Shown: positions 22,768 to 31,543 of the stretch, piece after piece
Position numbering within the stretch: the stretch's first letter is position 1
How the letters are laid out: the number at the start of each line of letters is the position of its first letter
NCBI GenBank assembly: GCA_043777595.1
Contig: JAYWHT010000036.1
Span: 1-56,374, forward strand
Length of the DNA stretch: 56,374 nucleotides
DNA from: JAYVJH01 sp043777595
Lineage (GTDB): Bacteria > Bacteroidota > Bacteroidia > Cytophagales > Spirosomataceae
Direction: 5' to 3'
Translations under genes and position numbers: made by a program
Notes under the pieces: generated by a model
What the model saw: only the letters and a program-made list of their open reading frames with translations
Databases searched by the model: none
Told to the model about the DNA's origin: nothing

Positions 22768-24186
22768 TCACTTACTCAATTCATAGACAATCAAAATCGG
22801 ATAATGGTCTGACATCTTGACATCTTTCAGAACCTTATATTCAAGTAATTTAAAGTCATTTCCTTTGGTAGTCCAGCAATAATCTATTCGGCGGTCGGTA
22901 GGTATGTGTGTGGGGCTATCGTCATTTTGGCCTGCATTATTCCAATATTTGGGCAAAAAATCAACAGTATGGTCATCGATGGCGGCATTAAAATTGCCAC
23001 AAAGCACGGTAGGGTAGAGGCCAAAGCCCAAGTTTTTGCTGATGAGCGCAGCTTGAATACCCCGATTGAGCGGCGACTTATAATCGAGCTGAGTATTACA
23101 AAACCGTATCAGACGACTATTGGGAAGCGTAATAACGACCGATAGCATATTACGTGGTTCGGTCGCTTCTGGGCTGGGTAGCGGTATGTTTTGAAAGTCT
23201 TGGTAGGAGTGTTTAGTCAGTATGGCCAATCCATAATTGCCTTCTTGTGTCTGAACTGCCTTGCCGTATATTTCATCATAACCAGTTAATAATGAGACGA
23301 TGCGAGCTTGAAACAATTTACCAGAGCGCACCATGCCGCTGTCTATTTCTTGAAGTGCTACCAGATCTGGTTGGTGTTTTTTTATTAAATCAACGAGTTT
23401 CAATAAATTTATTTTTCCATCGTTGCCCACTCCATGCCTGATGTTGTAGCTTAAAATTTTGAGTTGTGTGGTATCTCGTTTGTAAATAACTATTTTGGGT
23501 ATTTTTTGTGAATTTACTATCTTCTGAGCCACTTTTTTGATTTTTGTAGAATCTATCGCCTTGATTTTTTGAACTACTTTTTTTATTTTTGTAGAATCTG
23601 TCGCTTTGATTTTTTGAACTACTTTTTTGATTTTTGTAGAATCTACAGTTTTTAATTTAATTGGAACGGCCACCACTTTTTTTATTTTTGTAGAATCTGC
23701 AGTTTTTAATTTAATTGGAACGGTAACCGCTTTTTTGATTTTTGTAGAATCTACAGTTTTTAATTTAATTGGAACGGCAACTGCTTTTTTGAATTTCGTA
23801 GAATCTATCGCCTTGATTTTTTGAAATGCTTTTTTTATTTTTGTAGAATCTATCGCTTTTATTTTCTGAACCACTTTTTTGATTTTTGTAGAATCTGCAG
23901 TTTTTAATTTAATTGGAACGGTAACCACTTTTTTGATTTCTGTAGAATCTGTAGTTTTTAATTTAATTGGAACGGCAACCGCTTTTCTGATTTTTGTCTT
24001 TTGAACTTGATGCTGTGGTTCGTCCAAAAAATGAATAGTATCAGCGAAGACGATTTTTGGGTGGATTTGTGCCGAATCAATACGCTTGCCAGATACCCTC
24101 ACTTGGGCATAAGTTGGTGTCAAAAACAAAATAAATAGTATTGAAAATATAATGGGGCGCACGAGAAATTGGTTTTTTGAAGACAA
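22768..24186 (-). CDS. Secreted EEP-fold protein with repetitive linker and altered active site
   Basis: This 472-aa protein has a signal peptide (residues 1-27), a basic low-complexity linker (68-222) made of nine DSTKIKK-containing units, and an endonuclease/exonuclease/phosphatase domain (242-472). The EEP metal ligand Glu280 (LQEID), N245, N400, Asp435 (RIDYCW) and D460-H461 (SDHYPI) are present. However, the usual His of NTHLD is Gln366 (NTQLD) and the usual Asp of GDFNA is Asn398 (GNFNA). These match the catalytic His134 and Asp168 of DNase I, so activity may be lost or changed. Expected location is periplasmic or extracellular. The linker could bind cell wall or nucleic acid through its charge. 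Confidence 0.85.
   Translation of the reverse strand: MSSKNQFLVRPIIFSILFILFLTPTYAQVRVSGKRIDSAQIHPKIVFADTIHFLDEPQHQVQKTKIRKAVAVPIKLKTTDSTEIKKVVTVPIKLKTADSTKIKKVVQKIKAIDSTKIKKAFQKIKAIDSTKFKKAVAVPIKLKTVDSTKIKKAVTVPIKLKTADSTKIKKVVAVPIKLKTVDSTKIKKVVQKIKATDSTKIKKVVQKIKAIDSTKIKKVAQKIVNSQKIPKIVIYKRDTTQLKILSYNIRHGVGNDGKINLLKLVDLIKKHQPDLVALQEIDSGMVRSGKLFQARIVSLLTGYDEIYGKAVQTQEGNYGLAILTKHSYQDFQNIPLPSPEATEPRNMLSVVITLPNSRLIRFCNTQLDYKSPLNRGIQAALISKNLGFGLYPTVLCGNFNAAIDDHTVDFLPKYWNNAGQNDDSPTHIPTDRRIDYCWTTKGNDFKLLEYKVLKDVKMSDHYPILIVYELSK
23521..23985 (-). repeat. Internal coding repeats, 45- and 54-bp units
   Basis: The linker of the EEP protein is encoded by mixed units of 45 bp (KKVVQKIKAIDSTKI) and 54 bp (KKVVTVPIKLKTADSTKI) that share the DSTKI end. 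The near identity of units at the DNA level points to recent expansion by slippage or unequal exchange. Confidence 0.9.
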
Positions 24187-24249
24187 AGATACAATTTTAA
24201 TAGCCTTTTTCGTTATCGTCTGACAATGAAAAATACTTAACCTTAGACT

Positions 24250-24771
24250 ATGAAAACTTTATTATTATTTTCTGCCTCGCTATTTTCAGCAGTTGTGGCA
24301 TACACCCAAAAAATTGATAGTAGCTATTACGAAGCCCCCCCAGCCGTGGTGCCATACCTAAAACCAATTACGGTAGAGGCTGGTCGGTACTATTATGGCA
24401 ACAAAAAACTAAGTGCTGGTGGGGCAGGTTTTGTACTCGAAGTGCCTTTTGCAGAACTCAACGATACTGATGTAAATAAGCGGTTTACAAACTATAAAAC
24501 GGCTCGGGTTGTGGGGCAAGTGATGGCTTTTTTGCCGTTAATTTATTTTATATCCAGAAGTAGTAGGGGGTTTACCCCAAACGAATTCTGGACAATTTAT
24601 GGCTTATCAATAGGTGGGTCTATTGGTAGCGATTTGATTGGAAAAGCACAATTACGAAAAGGTATTGAGCGATACAATCTTAGAGTAGAGCGCAATAAAA
24701 TCGGACTATCGACGCAGCCGCTACCCAATCAGTCAGTTGCTTTTGGTCTGGGGTTTAGTCGAAGTTTTTGA
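24250..24771 (+). CDS. Hypothetical secreted or membrane protein
   Basis: This 173-aa protein has a signal peptide (MKTLLLFSASLFSAVVAYTQ), a Tyr/Pro-rich N-terminal part (SSYYEAPPAVVPYLKPITVEAGRYYYGNKKLS), two hydrophobic segments (about 92-110 VVGQVMAFLPLIYFIS and 122-138 IYGLSIGGSIGSDLIG) and a C-terminus ending in GLGFSRSF, a terminal Phe as in outer-membrane proteins. I do not recognise the family. It is divergent from the EEP gene and precedes the toxin-antitoxin module, whose -33 box lies in its last codons. Confidence 0.6.
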   Translation: MKTLLLFSASLFSAVVAYTQKIDSSYYEAPPAVVPYLKPITVEAGRYYYGNKKLSAGGAGFVLEVPFAELNDTDVNKRFTNYKTARVVGQVMAFLPLIYFISRSSRGFTPNEFWTIYGLSIGGSIGSDLIGKAQLRKGIERYNLRVERNKIGLSTQPLPNQSVAFGLGFSRSF

Positions 24772-24797
24772 AAGACACAAAAAAAATGTTATTTTTG
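24767..24797 (+). promoter_or_regulatory. Promoter of the toxin-antitoxin operon
   Basis: TTTG (24767-24770), 19 bases, TATTTTTG (24790-24797): both boxes match the Bacteroidota consensus. It sits 20 bases before the ATG at 24818 and shows that the antitoxin start is 24818 rather than an in-frame codon at 24737. Confidence 0.7.
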
Positions 24798-24817
24798 TAA
24801 ATGTAAACACAAAAACT

Positions 24818-25051
24818 ATGTCAGCAATAGAACTAAAAAATGAAATTCATAAAAAAATTGATACGATTGATAGTTTAGAAGAACTTTTGGACCTAAATAT
24901 ATCATTAGGCTGGTTTATGCCCGATCAATTATCATACGAAGAAAAAAAAATCATTCAAAGATTACAACAAGTTCCAAACGATAGCAAAACCAATAGGGGT
25001 ATTGCTCAAAAAGTCGTAATGGAAAATGCAAGAAAATGGTTGCGGAAGTAA
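24818..25051 (+). CDS. Antitoxin of a ParE/RelE-type module
   Basis: This 77-aa acidic helical protein (MSAIELKNEIHKKIDTIDSLEELLDLNISLG...KVVMENARKWLRK) lies directly before a RelE/ParE-fold toxin and overlaps it by 16 bases. Size, order and coupling are those of a type II antitoxin that binds the toxin with its C-terminal helix and represses the operon. Its DNA-binding motif is not obvious from the sequence. The start is fixed by the promoter at 24767-24797. Confidence 0.75.
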   Translation: MSAIELKNEIHKKIDTIDSLEELLDLNISLGWFMPDQLSYEEKKIIQRLQQVPNDSKTNRGIAQKVVMENARKWLRK

Positions 25052-25326
25052 TTTGGAAGCCCGAAGCACAAGACGATTTCAGAGAAATTGTTGATTATCT
25101 ACTTGATTATTGGCCAGACGACGTGGCCGAAAAATTTACAGATGAAATAGGTCATGCCCAAAATTTAATAGCCAAGCACCCAAATATTGGTATGAGAGTA
25201 GGCCGTTTACGCTCCGTTAGAAAAATAACAGTACCTCCATTTTATTCCATTTATTACACAAGTCTAAACAATCAAATTTGGATTTTGAATTTGTTGGACA
25301 ATAGACAACAACCACAACTACTCTAA
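25036..25326 (+). CDS. ParE/RelE superfamily toxin
   Basis: This 96-aa protein has the family fold: EVIWKPEAQDDFREIVDYLLDYWPDDVAEKFTDEI, LIAKHPNIGMRVGRLRSVRKITVPPFYSIYYTSLNNQIWILNLLDNRQQP. The pattern (helical hairpin, then strands with RKI and YSIYY, final NLLDNRQ) is that of ParE/RelE toxins, which block gyrase or cleave mRNA on the ribosome; ParE-like by the final motif. It overlaps the antitoxin at the 5' end and surE at the 3' end by 4 bases. Confidence 0.88.
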   Translation: MVAEVIWKPEAQDDFREIVDYLLDYWPDDVAEKFTDEIGHAQNLIAKHPNIGMRVGRLRSVRKITVPPFYSIYYTSLNNQIWILNLLDNRQQPQLL

Positions 25327-26087
25327 AACCAACTCTTTAACTTTTCCATCGTTGGGTATGAGGTCATATCAAACTGGCATGGCACAATCGAAGCATAGCC
25401 TTGCGCCAATGCCCATTCGTCGGTGTCTTCGCTGCTTTCGTCAAAGTTTACAAAGCCGCCATCGAGCCAAAAATAACTCCGTCCGTACGGGTCTTTGCGT
25501 TTTTCAAACTGCTCTTCCCACTTGCCTTTTGCTTGGCGGCATACTTTAAAGCCTTTGATGGGTGTGTGTGATTTTTCTGGAAAATTTACGTTGAGTGCTA
25601 CGCCCTGCGGGACACCTTTCTGCAAAACCATTTCGGCAATCTGGCGAGCCATGTCTCTGGTATGCGAAAAATCAGCGTCGGGCCTAAAATCTCTTACGGA
25701 AAAACCAATCGATGGTATGTTTTCGATAGCTGCCTCAATAGCCGCCGACATTGTACCAGAGTACAGTACACTCACAGACGTATTGCTACCATGGTTGATG
25801 CCACTCACAAGTAGATCTGGTTTGCGGCCTCGAAGTACATGGTTTTTGCCAATTTTAACACAGTCGGCAGGTGTGCCGCTACACTCAAATGCTTTGATAT
25901 GGTCGCCAAAAATTGTAGATTGTCTCAGCCGAAGCGGATCACCTATTGTAATGGCGTGGCCCATGCCCGACTGCGGGCTGTCGGGCGCAACCACGACAAC
26001 CTCGCCGATTTGCTGCATGATTTCTACTAATGTTTTGATGCCGACCGATGTTATTCCATCGTCGTTGGTGATGAGTATTAAAGGCAT
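25323..26087 (-). CDS. surE: 5'/3'-nucleotidase SurE
   Basis: This 254-aa enzyme begins with the metal-binding ILITNDDG (residues 4-11), has SPQSGMGHAIT, the ECSGTPADCVKIG loop and VSGINHGSNTSVSVLYSGTMSAA. These are all hallmarks of SurE, a metal-dependent phosphatase acting on nucleoside monophosphates (and polyphosphate in some species) in stationary-phase survival. Length and motifs are complete. It is 100 bases downstream of the nucleotidyltransferase-B2 gene on the same strand and may share its transcript. Confidence 0.95.
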   Translation of the reverse strand: MPLILITNDDGITSVGIKTLVEIMQQIGEVVVVAPDSPQSGMGHAITIGDPLRLRQSTIFGDHIKAFECSGTPADCVKIGKNHVLRGRKPDLLVSGINHGSNTSVSVLYSGTMSAAIEAAIENIPSIGFSVRDFRPDADFSHTRDMARQIAEMVLQKGVPQGVALNVNFPEKSHTPIKGFKVCRQAKGKWEEQFEKRKDPYGRSYFWLDGGFVNFDESSEDTDEWALAQGYASIVPCQFDMTSYPTMEKLKSWF

Positions 26088-26187
26088 TTTTTAAGCTGTA
26101 TGATGTTAGATGTATAATGTTTTGATTTGCTGTTCTGCATTTCACTTTTCGGTTTTATATTCTGCGGTTCATCGGTTTTACATTCCC

Positions 26188-27618
26188 TTAGTGCCATTCC
26201 CAAATCGGTTTGAATTTCTCTGGGCTGTCTCCTATTAGTATTTGCCCGTCTTTCTCGACCCAAGCGTGGGCTTGAAACTGCCCCGATGAGCCTTTATTGA
26301 CCCCAATCTGTAATTGTAGCCGTGGGTCGTGCCGATGTAAATACTTAAATGTCAGAGCCTGCGGCAAACAAGTAGCTTGCCAAGGCCAACGTGCGCTTAT
26401 AACTCGAATAGCCCATGCTGCTTTTTGAAGATTTTGGTCTTCAAATGTTTTTTCTAATTTTACTTTTGTTGATTTATCATACCAATCTTTAAAAATCCGA
26501 TACGGCATTATTTTCAAACCAATTTTTACAACCAAAACTACTACTGAAGCCCGCCACAAATACGACTGCGTGGTGAGCGATAAAACTTGAAACTTCTTGA
26601 TTAGTCGATTAGTTTTCTGAATGGCCGTTTCGTTACTTTTTTGTGCGTTCTGAGTTACGTTGTCATCGGTCGAAATTTTATTGGCTTGTTGTAACCAGTT
26701 GCTAAGTATATCTCCTTTTAGTTGCCTTTTGAACGCTGATGACACAGATTTATACTGATTGGTACTGATTTTATTAAATTCTAAAATATTATTTACTAAA
26801 TCAAAGCCCACTTTTAATGATTGGTCGAGGTTATACTTTTGTACTATTGTCCAGTCAATATCTTGATTGTTAGTGAGTAACAAACTACCCAAATCGCACA
26901 GGTATTTGAGTTTGTGCCAATGCTCTTTGGTGCCGTGGTGAGTGGCCATTAGCAAAAATACAGATGGCAAGGCTGGCGTATATAAATCGAAATTATAAAT
27001 CGGAGTAACAACACGGCTAAGTACCAAGTCTTTAGTCTCGATTTGAGTTTTAATATGTGGTTTCCAATGAATTTCTACGGGCGAAAGCCCTGTTTCGATG
27101 GCTGGGAAAAACGTAGAATGATAGTCCAAATCAACAACGTCAGTACCTTCGGTATAGTCGAGGTCGAGGCGATAGCCCCATTCTTGCATCAACGCAGTCG
27201 CCTTTTTTATATCTGTTGGGTCAATTAGCAAATCAATATCACCAAACTCACGATGTGCGGCACTTTTATAAAAACTTGCATAATGGACTCCCTTGTGCAA
27301 TACGGTTTTGATGTTGGCGGCTTCAAATTTGGCAACTAAATCTTGCGTTTGCCGCACCCTACTGAGGTTTTCGATAGCAATCTGTCGGCACAGGGTTTGT
27401 AGATTTTCAAAATAATTAGTTGGTAAGTGGCTCGGTTTGTATTGTCTCAAAGCCTCAAACAACAATGGACGTACTTGGTGCCAAGTTGCCAGTTCATAGA
27501 TCTGCTCCCAGTTTGTGTCTGGATTATCTGCCGATGTCTGCCATTGGCTATCAGTTGTAGTTTTAAGATACAAACAACAAGCCGTGGTAAGTGTATGTAA
27601 AGCGGACGAAGTGGGCAT
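26188..27618 (-). CDS. Lasso peptide leader peptidase (B2) fused to a nucleotidyltransferase
   Basis: This 476-aa protein joins two domains. Residues about 20-300 match the NTP_transf_5 nucleotidyltransferase-like family (LHKGVHYASFYKSAAHREFGDIDLLIDP, with the D-I-D metal pair). Residues about 340-476 match the transglutaminase-like lasso B2 protease (PF13471): Cys417 (ATCLPQAL), His451 (AHAWVE) and Asp457 form the expected triad. B2 cleaves the leader from the precursor, using the B1 recognition protein. In paeninodin-type clusters a separate nucleotidyltransferase gene occurs; here it is fused to B2. It lies beyond the convergent DUF5686 gene from the rest of the cluster. The role of the nucleotidyltransferase half is unknown. 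Confidence 0.88.
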   Translation of the reverse strand: MPTSSALHTLTTACCLYLKTTTDSQWQTSADNPDTNWEQIYELATWHQVRPLLFEALRQYKPSHLPTNYFENLQTLCRQIAIENLSRVRQTQDLVAKFEAANIKTVLHKGVHYASFYKSAAHREFGDIDLLIDPTDIKKATALMQEWGYRLDLDYTEGTDVVDLDYHSTFFPAIETGLSPVEIHWKPHIKTQIETKDLVLSRVVTPIYNFDLYTPALPSVFLLMATHHGTKEHWHKLKYLCDLGSLLLTNNQDIDWTIVQKYNLDQSLKVGFDLVNNILEFNKISTNQYKSVSSAFKRQLKGDILSNWLQQANKISTDDNVTQNAQKSNETAIQKTNRLIKKFQVLSLTTQSYLWRASVVVLVVKIGLKIMPYRIFKDWYDKSTKVKLEKTFEDQNLQKAAWAIRVISARWPWQATCLPQALTFKYLHRHDPRLQLQIGVNKGSSGQFQAHAWVEKDGQILIGDSPEKFKPIWEWH

Positions 27619-27698
27619 ATTTAGCGATAAAAACTATTTTTTTGGTGGTAAAATACTAATTTTTAGCGAATAGATTTCTATTATTGGACTTCAATCAA

Positions 27699-27706
27699 TA
27701 TCTTTG
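27699..27706 (+). promoter_or_regulatory. -7 box of the DUF5686 gene (TATCTTTG)
   Basis: TATCTTTG matches TAnnTTTG exactly, 77 bases before the ATG at 27784. No clear -33 TTTG is seen. Confidence 0.4.
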
Positions 27707-27783
27707 TTTTCCAAAAATTATCTTAAGTCAGTAGGGCTAACGCCGCCTGTAATTGTCTTGTTATTGAAACCTAACGGCATTTT

Positions 27784-30321
27784 ATGAAATTCGATATTCG
27801 GTACTATTTTATTGGCTTATTATTGACGTTTAAAATTGCTTCTGCGGAAGCTCAAAACTATGTCATTTCGGGCAAAGTTACCGATGCACAGACCAACGAG
27901 CCTATTCCGTTTGCAAATATAGCTTTAAAAGGCAAAAATACAGGTGTTAGTACCGACTTTGATGGTAAATATAGTCTCAGAACCGCAACTCTTACCGATT
28001 CTATCTGGGTAACTTACCTTGGCTATCAGCCCAAAACAAAGGTAGTTCAAAAAAACAATAAAGAACAAGTTATTGATTTTCAGATGGTTGCTTCTTCAAC
28101 TTTATTGCGTGAGGTGGTTGTGTATCGAGGCGAAAATCCTGCCTATCCGATTCTCAGAAAAGTAATTGCCAACAAAGACCAACTCAACCGAGACCATTTA
28201 GATGCTTACGAGTTTGAGAGTTATTCAAAAACAGAGTTAGACGTGGACAATATGTCGGAGAAGTTCCGCAACCGCAAAGCCATGAAAAAAGTAATGGAAT
28301 ATATGGACAATCTGCAAAAAATAGCAGGCGAAGACGGTAAACCTATTCTACCTGTTTTTGTGTCGGAGATGGTAACTCACCAATATTTTAAATCATTGCC
28401 CAAAGTTAGTAAAACCGAAATCTTAAAAACACATCTGACGGGCGTTGGCCTCAAAGACGAAAGCGTACTGACGCAGCTATTAGGTGGGAGTTTTTTGCCG
28501 TTTAATTTTTCGGATAACTGGATTCGGATTTTGGGCAAAGATTTTATGTCGCCCATCGCCGACGGCTGCCGTAGTACTTACGAATATTACCTGTCAGACA
28601 GTGTACAGGTGGGTTTGTATAATTGCTATCAGATTGATTATGAACCTAAACGCCCTCAAGACTTGGCATTTAGGGGTAAAATCTGGATAGATAAAGTTAC
28701 CTTTGCCTTGGTCGAAATAGATGCGACAATTAGCAAAGAAGCCAATCTAAATTTTATTGACAAAATCACCATTCAGCAAGAGTTAGAGCCAACTACCGCT
28801 GGGCCATGGCTGCCTACCAAAATGCGAACATTGCTGGACGTGGGCCAAATGTCTGAAAATTCGGCAGGAATGTTAGCCAAATATTATGTGGTCAATTCAA
28901 ATATTGTAGTCAATAAACCTCAACCACCGAAGTTTTATGCCGACCGTATTGAGATAGACGACGACGCACGTACCGATGACGAAGACTCGACATATTGGAA
29001 TCAGAAACGAAAAGAAACCCAATCGGCTGACGAGCGCAAGGTGTATCAGATGATTGATTCTCTCAAAAATATACCAATCGTTCGTTCGTATATTGACATT
29101 GCCGACTTGATGATAAACGGGCATATCAAAATGGGGGGTATTGAATGGGGACCGATTCCGTATGCTTATGCCTACAACAACATTGAGGGACATAGACTTA
29201 GAGTTGGTTTTAGGACTAATAGTGAGTTTAATAAAAACGTATTTTTGAGGGGCTACGCAGCGTATGGATTGGTTGATAAAATTTTAAAATATAGTTTAGA
29301 AGCCAATTATATTGTAAGTCGAAAGCCCTTTACAACGATTGGAATTAGGACAAATTACGATTTGGAACGGCTCGGTGTAAATGCCGATGACGTGGGTGTC
29401 AATAACTTGTTTTTGGCTTTCAATCGCTTTGGGCGGTACAATCGAGGATTTTATCAGCACGAAAACTATGGCTTTATCAAAACCACGCTCTTCAAAGGCT
29501 TTGAGCAAACGGTTGGTTTTAGGATAAGAGATTTTAGCCCACGTTATAGTTTTGGGTATTATGTCAATCCAGAATTGGGTAACAAATCGGATATTAACAC
29601 TGACTTTCAGACTTCAGAATTTGTGTTTGAGTCTCGCTACGCTCCCGACGAGGTGGTGATTCAGAACGACCGCCGCCGTGTAGAGGGACGAGTGAAGGGC
29701 GGTCGGAGGGGTATTCCCAAGTGGCCAATTTTTACATTCAAATATACACTTGGTCTCAAAACATTGGGTGGCGATTTTGATTATCACCGCTTTCAAGTCG
29801 GTATTCAGCATAGTTTTAGGCTTGGTATCGTAGGCCGAACTTACTATAATATCGTGGCTGGAACATCACCATCGAGAGTGCCGTACCCGTTGCTTTTTCC
29901 ACATTTGGGCAATAATTCAGCTTTTTATACCGACAATTCATACAATCAAATGAATATCGGCGAGTTTGTCAGCACCAGTTTTGTGGCCCTACGTGTACGC
30001 CACGACTTAGAAGGATTTTTGTTTAACAGAATACCGATTGTCAGAAAATGGAAACTCAGAACAGATTTGCTTGCCAATATTATTATGGGCGAAAACAACA
30101 TTAAGTACAGGCAAATGCACCCAGTAAGAGACCAAAAAGGCGATTTTTATCTTCACCCCAACTCTTTTACTTCCTCAGAGCCATACATTGAGTTGGGGTA
30201 TGGGGTTAATAATATTTTTAAATTTTTGCGAATAGAGTTTATTCACCGACTAACTTATCTCGATACGCCTTATCGTATCAATCCGTTCGGTATTAAATTT
30301 GCGGTGCAGTTTAGGTTGTAA
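27784..30321 (+). CDS. DUF5686 outer-membrane protein with carboxypeptidase-like regulatory domain
   Basis: This 845-aa protein has a signal peptide (to about residue 24), an N-terminal CarboxypepD_reg-like beta sandwich (about 27-115: ISGKVTDAQTNEPIPFANIALKGKNTGVSTDFDGKYSL), then the DUF5686 region, whose long C-terminal half has repeated amphipathic strands ending in PFGIKFAVQFRL, an outer-membrane barrel with a hydrophobic C-terminal residue. Such proteins are common in Bacteroidota; their substrate is unknown. It is encoded on the opposite strand from the lasso genes and divides the B2 fusion gene from B1 and the kinase. It could export or bind the lasso product, but its wide occurrence elsewhere argues for an independent role. 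Confidence 0.85.
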   Translation: MKFDIRYYFIGLLLTFKIASAEAQNYVISGKVTDAQTNEPIPFANIALKGKNTGVSTDFDGKYSLRTATLTDSIWVTYLGYQPKTKVVQKNNKEQVIDFQMVASSTLLREVVVYRGENPAYPILRKVIANKDQLNRDHLDAYEFESYSKTELDVDNMSEKFRNRKAMKKVMEYMDNLQKIAGEDGKPILPVFVSEMVTHQYFKSLPKVSKTEILKTHLTGVGLKDESVLTQLLGGSFLPFNFSDNWIRILGKDFMSPIADGCRSTYEYYLSDSVQVGLYNCYQIDYEPKRPQDLAFRGKIWIDKVTFALVEIDATISKEANLNFIDKITIQQELEPTTAGPWLPTKMRTLLDVGQMSENSAGMLAKYYVVNSNIVVNKPQPPKFYADRIEIDDDARTDDEDSTYWNQKRKETQSADERKVYQMIDSLKNIPIVRSYIDIADLMINGHIKMGGIEWGPIPYAYAYNNIEGHRLRVGFRTNSEFNKNVFLRGYAAYGLVDKILKYSLEANYIVSRKPFTTIGIRTNYDLERLGVNADDVGVNNLFLAFNRFGRYNRGFYQHENYGFIKTTLFKGFEQTVGFRIRDFSPRYSFGYYVNPELGNKSDINTDFQTSEFVFESRYAPDEVVIQNDRRRVEGRVKGGRRGIPKWPIFTFKYTLGLKTLGGDFDYHRFQVGIQHSFRLGIVGRTYYNIVAGTSPSRVPYPLLFPHLGNNSAFYTDNSYNQMNIGEFVSTSFVALRVRHDLEGFLFNRIPIVRKWKLRTDLLANIIMGENNIKYRQMHPVRDQKGDFYLHPNSFTSSEPYIELGYGVNNIFKFLRIEFIHRLTYLDTPYRINPFGIKFAVQFRL

Positions 30322-30388
30322 GAATCTAATGTTTCGATAATTTTAGCGGTTAAGTATATAAATATCAGATATTTATGCTCAAAGCCAA

Positions 30389-31159
30389 CTACGCCCCCAT
30401 AATCCATTTTTGTAGTTTATCATAGCCTTCTGGCCGTTTTTGACTAATAACTGACGCACTTTGAGCTATCGCCAATGACTGTTTGAAATGTGTTTGAAGA
30501 TACTCGCTTTTTAATAATTGGTGCGGCAATGGAAAATGTTTTAATAACTCAAAAACAATAATACTTGTCTTCAGTTTACGTGTCAGTCCAAGGCGTTTTG
30601 AGCGGTGTAGGAGGTATATTTTTTCTAATGGAATAGGCTCGGTTGGGTATTGCCCTTCATACTGATAGTAATATTTATTATGACCCTCAAAACAAGGTTT
30701 AAGGTCTGCGGTGTCAATATTCAATCCTTGTGCCGTAGTATCCCAAATTTTGATGCTTGGCCCTTGCGGCACTACAAATGCTTTGTTGTCGTTGTCAAAA
30801 CCTATTATGGTCATGTCATCGGCTAAGGGTGCATAGCCTGCCTTGACGAAAGCCGCCACGGTAGTTGATTTGCCAGCACCTGGCGTACCACAAAAAACAT
30901 ACGCACGGCCATCTACTACCACCGAGCTGGCATGAAGCAAAAAATAACCCTGCTGCAAAAGTAACAGCCCAGTAGCTTCGGCTTCGGTAAATAGTTTCAG
31001 TACGTTCTCGTCTTGTGTGATGGCATCTACGGTAAGCGTATGGCCGCCAATGGCATGATAGTTAGCAATATCAGGCCAATATAGGTGAGCATCGGCGAGA
31101 GTACCAGCAAAAAAAGCCCGTTTGCCGCTTCGATAAATTCGTGTGGGAGTTGGTTGCAA
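30389..31159 (-). CDS. HPr-kinase-like lasso peptide tailoring kinase
   Basis: This 256-aa protein has the HPr kinase P-loop fold: LLHASSVVVDGRAYVFCGTPGAGKSTTVAAFVKAGYAPLADDMTIIG, with Walker A at residues 91-99, His76 before it and Asp114/Asp115 after it. It is shorter than HprK and is not next to a PTS gene. Homologues in lasso clusters phosphorylate the precursor, in studied cases on the C-terminal Ser side chain. The precursor here ends in Asn, so the acceptor must differ or the enzyme works on another substrate. It lies 41 bases downstream of the B1 gene on the same strand. Confidence 0.85.
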   Translation of the reverse strand: MQPTPTRIYRSGKRAFFAGTLADAHLYWPDIANYHAIGGHTLTVDAITQDENVLKLFTEAEATGLLLLQQGYFLLHASSVVVDGRAYVFCGTPGAGKSTTVAAFVKAGYAPLADDMTIIGFDNDNKAFVVPQGPSIKIWDTTAQGLNIDTADLKPCFEGHNKYYYQYEGQYPTEPIPLEKIYLLHRSKRLGLTRKLKTSIIVFELLKHFPLPHQLLKSEYLQTHFKQSLAIAQSASVISQKRPEGYDKLQKWIMGA

Positions 31160-31200
31160 GATAGTTGAGTTTTTATGGAGATGTAGTTAGAGGGATAATT

Positions 31201-31467
31201 TTAGACAATCTCGATCAATTTTTCTTTCAAAAGGTCGTCCAGTAATTCTTGAATGTCTGTTCTGAGAATTTCGACTTTTACGTCATATTTTTCTTCGACC
31301 AACACTACCAATTCATCGAGGGTTGTAGTTTGTTTTTGTATATAATCCCAGACCATTTGTCCTACATTGTCCAAACTATAATAAAACCCCTTCTTGTGGT
31401 CTAATATCACTACTTCATCGCCAAGATTTGAGGACATTTGCTGGCCTGAAATTTTGTATTTTATCAT
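31201..31467 (-). CDS. PqqD-like lasso peptide recognition protein (B1)
   Basis: This 88-aa protein has the RiPP recognition element (PqqD) fold: GDEVVILDHKKGFYYSLDNVGQMVWDYIQKQTTTLDELVVLVEEKYDVKVEILRTDIQELLDDLLKEKLIEIV. These are a three-strand sheet with the LDHKKGFYYSLD hairpin, a winged-helix bundle and a C-terminal helix. In lasso clusters B1 binds the leader peptide and presents it to B2 and the cyclase. It lies between the precursor gene and the kinase on the minus strand. The hairpin at 31505-31532 separates it from the precursor and may set the ratio of precursor to enzyme. Confidence 0.93.
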   Translation of the reverse strand: MIKYKISGQQMSSNLGDEVVILDHKKGFYYSLDNVGQMVWDYIQKQTTTLDELVVLVEEKYDVKVEILRTDIQELLDDLLKEKLIEIV

Positions 31468-31504
31468 AACAATAATTTGTATTTTGGTGATAATTAGTAA
31501 AAAT

Positions 31505-31532
31505 TGAGGTAGGCTCGTTAAAGCCTACCTCA
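31505..31532 (-). terminator. Attenuator or partial terminator after the lasso precursor gene
   Basis: An 11-bp inverted repeat (TGAGGTAGGCT / AGCCTACCTCA, loop about 6) lies 12 bases past the precursor stop codon, followed on the minus strand by ATTTTTACT. As in other RiPP operons, this placement would leave more precursor mRNA than mRNA for the downstream B1 and kinase genes. Confidence 0.75.
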
Positions 31533-31543
31533 GTCAAATTAGG

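Noticed and set aside
30389..31159. HPr kinase/phosphorylase of catabolite repression
   Set aside because: It is shorter than HprK and sits in a lasso operon; only the P-loop domain is shared.
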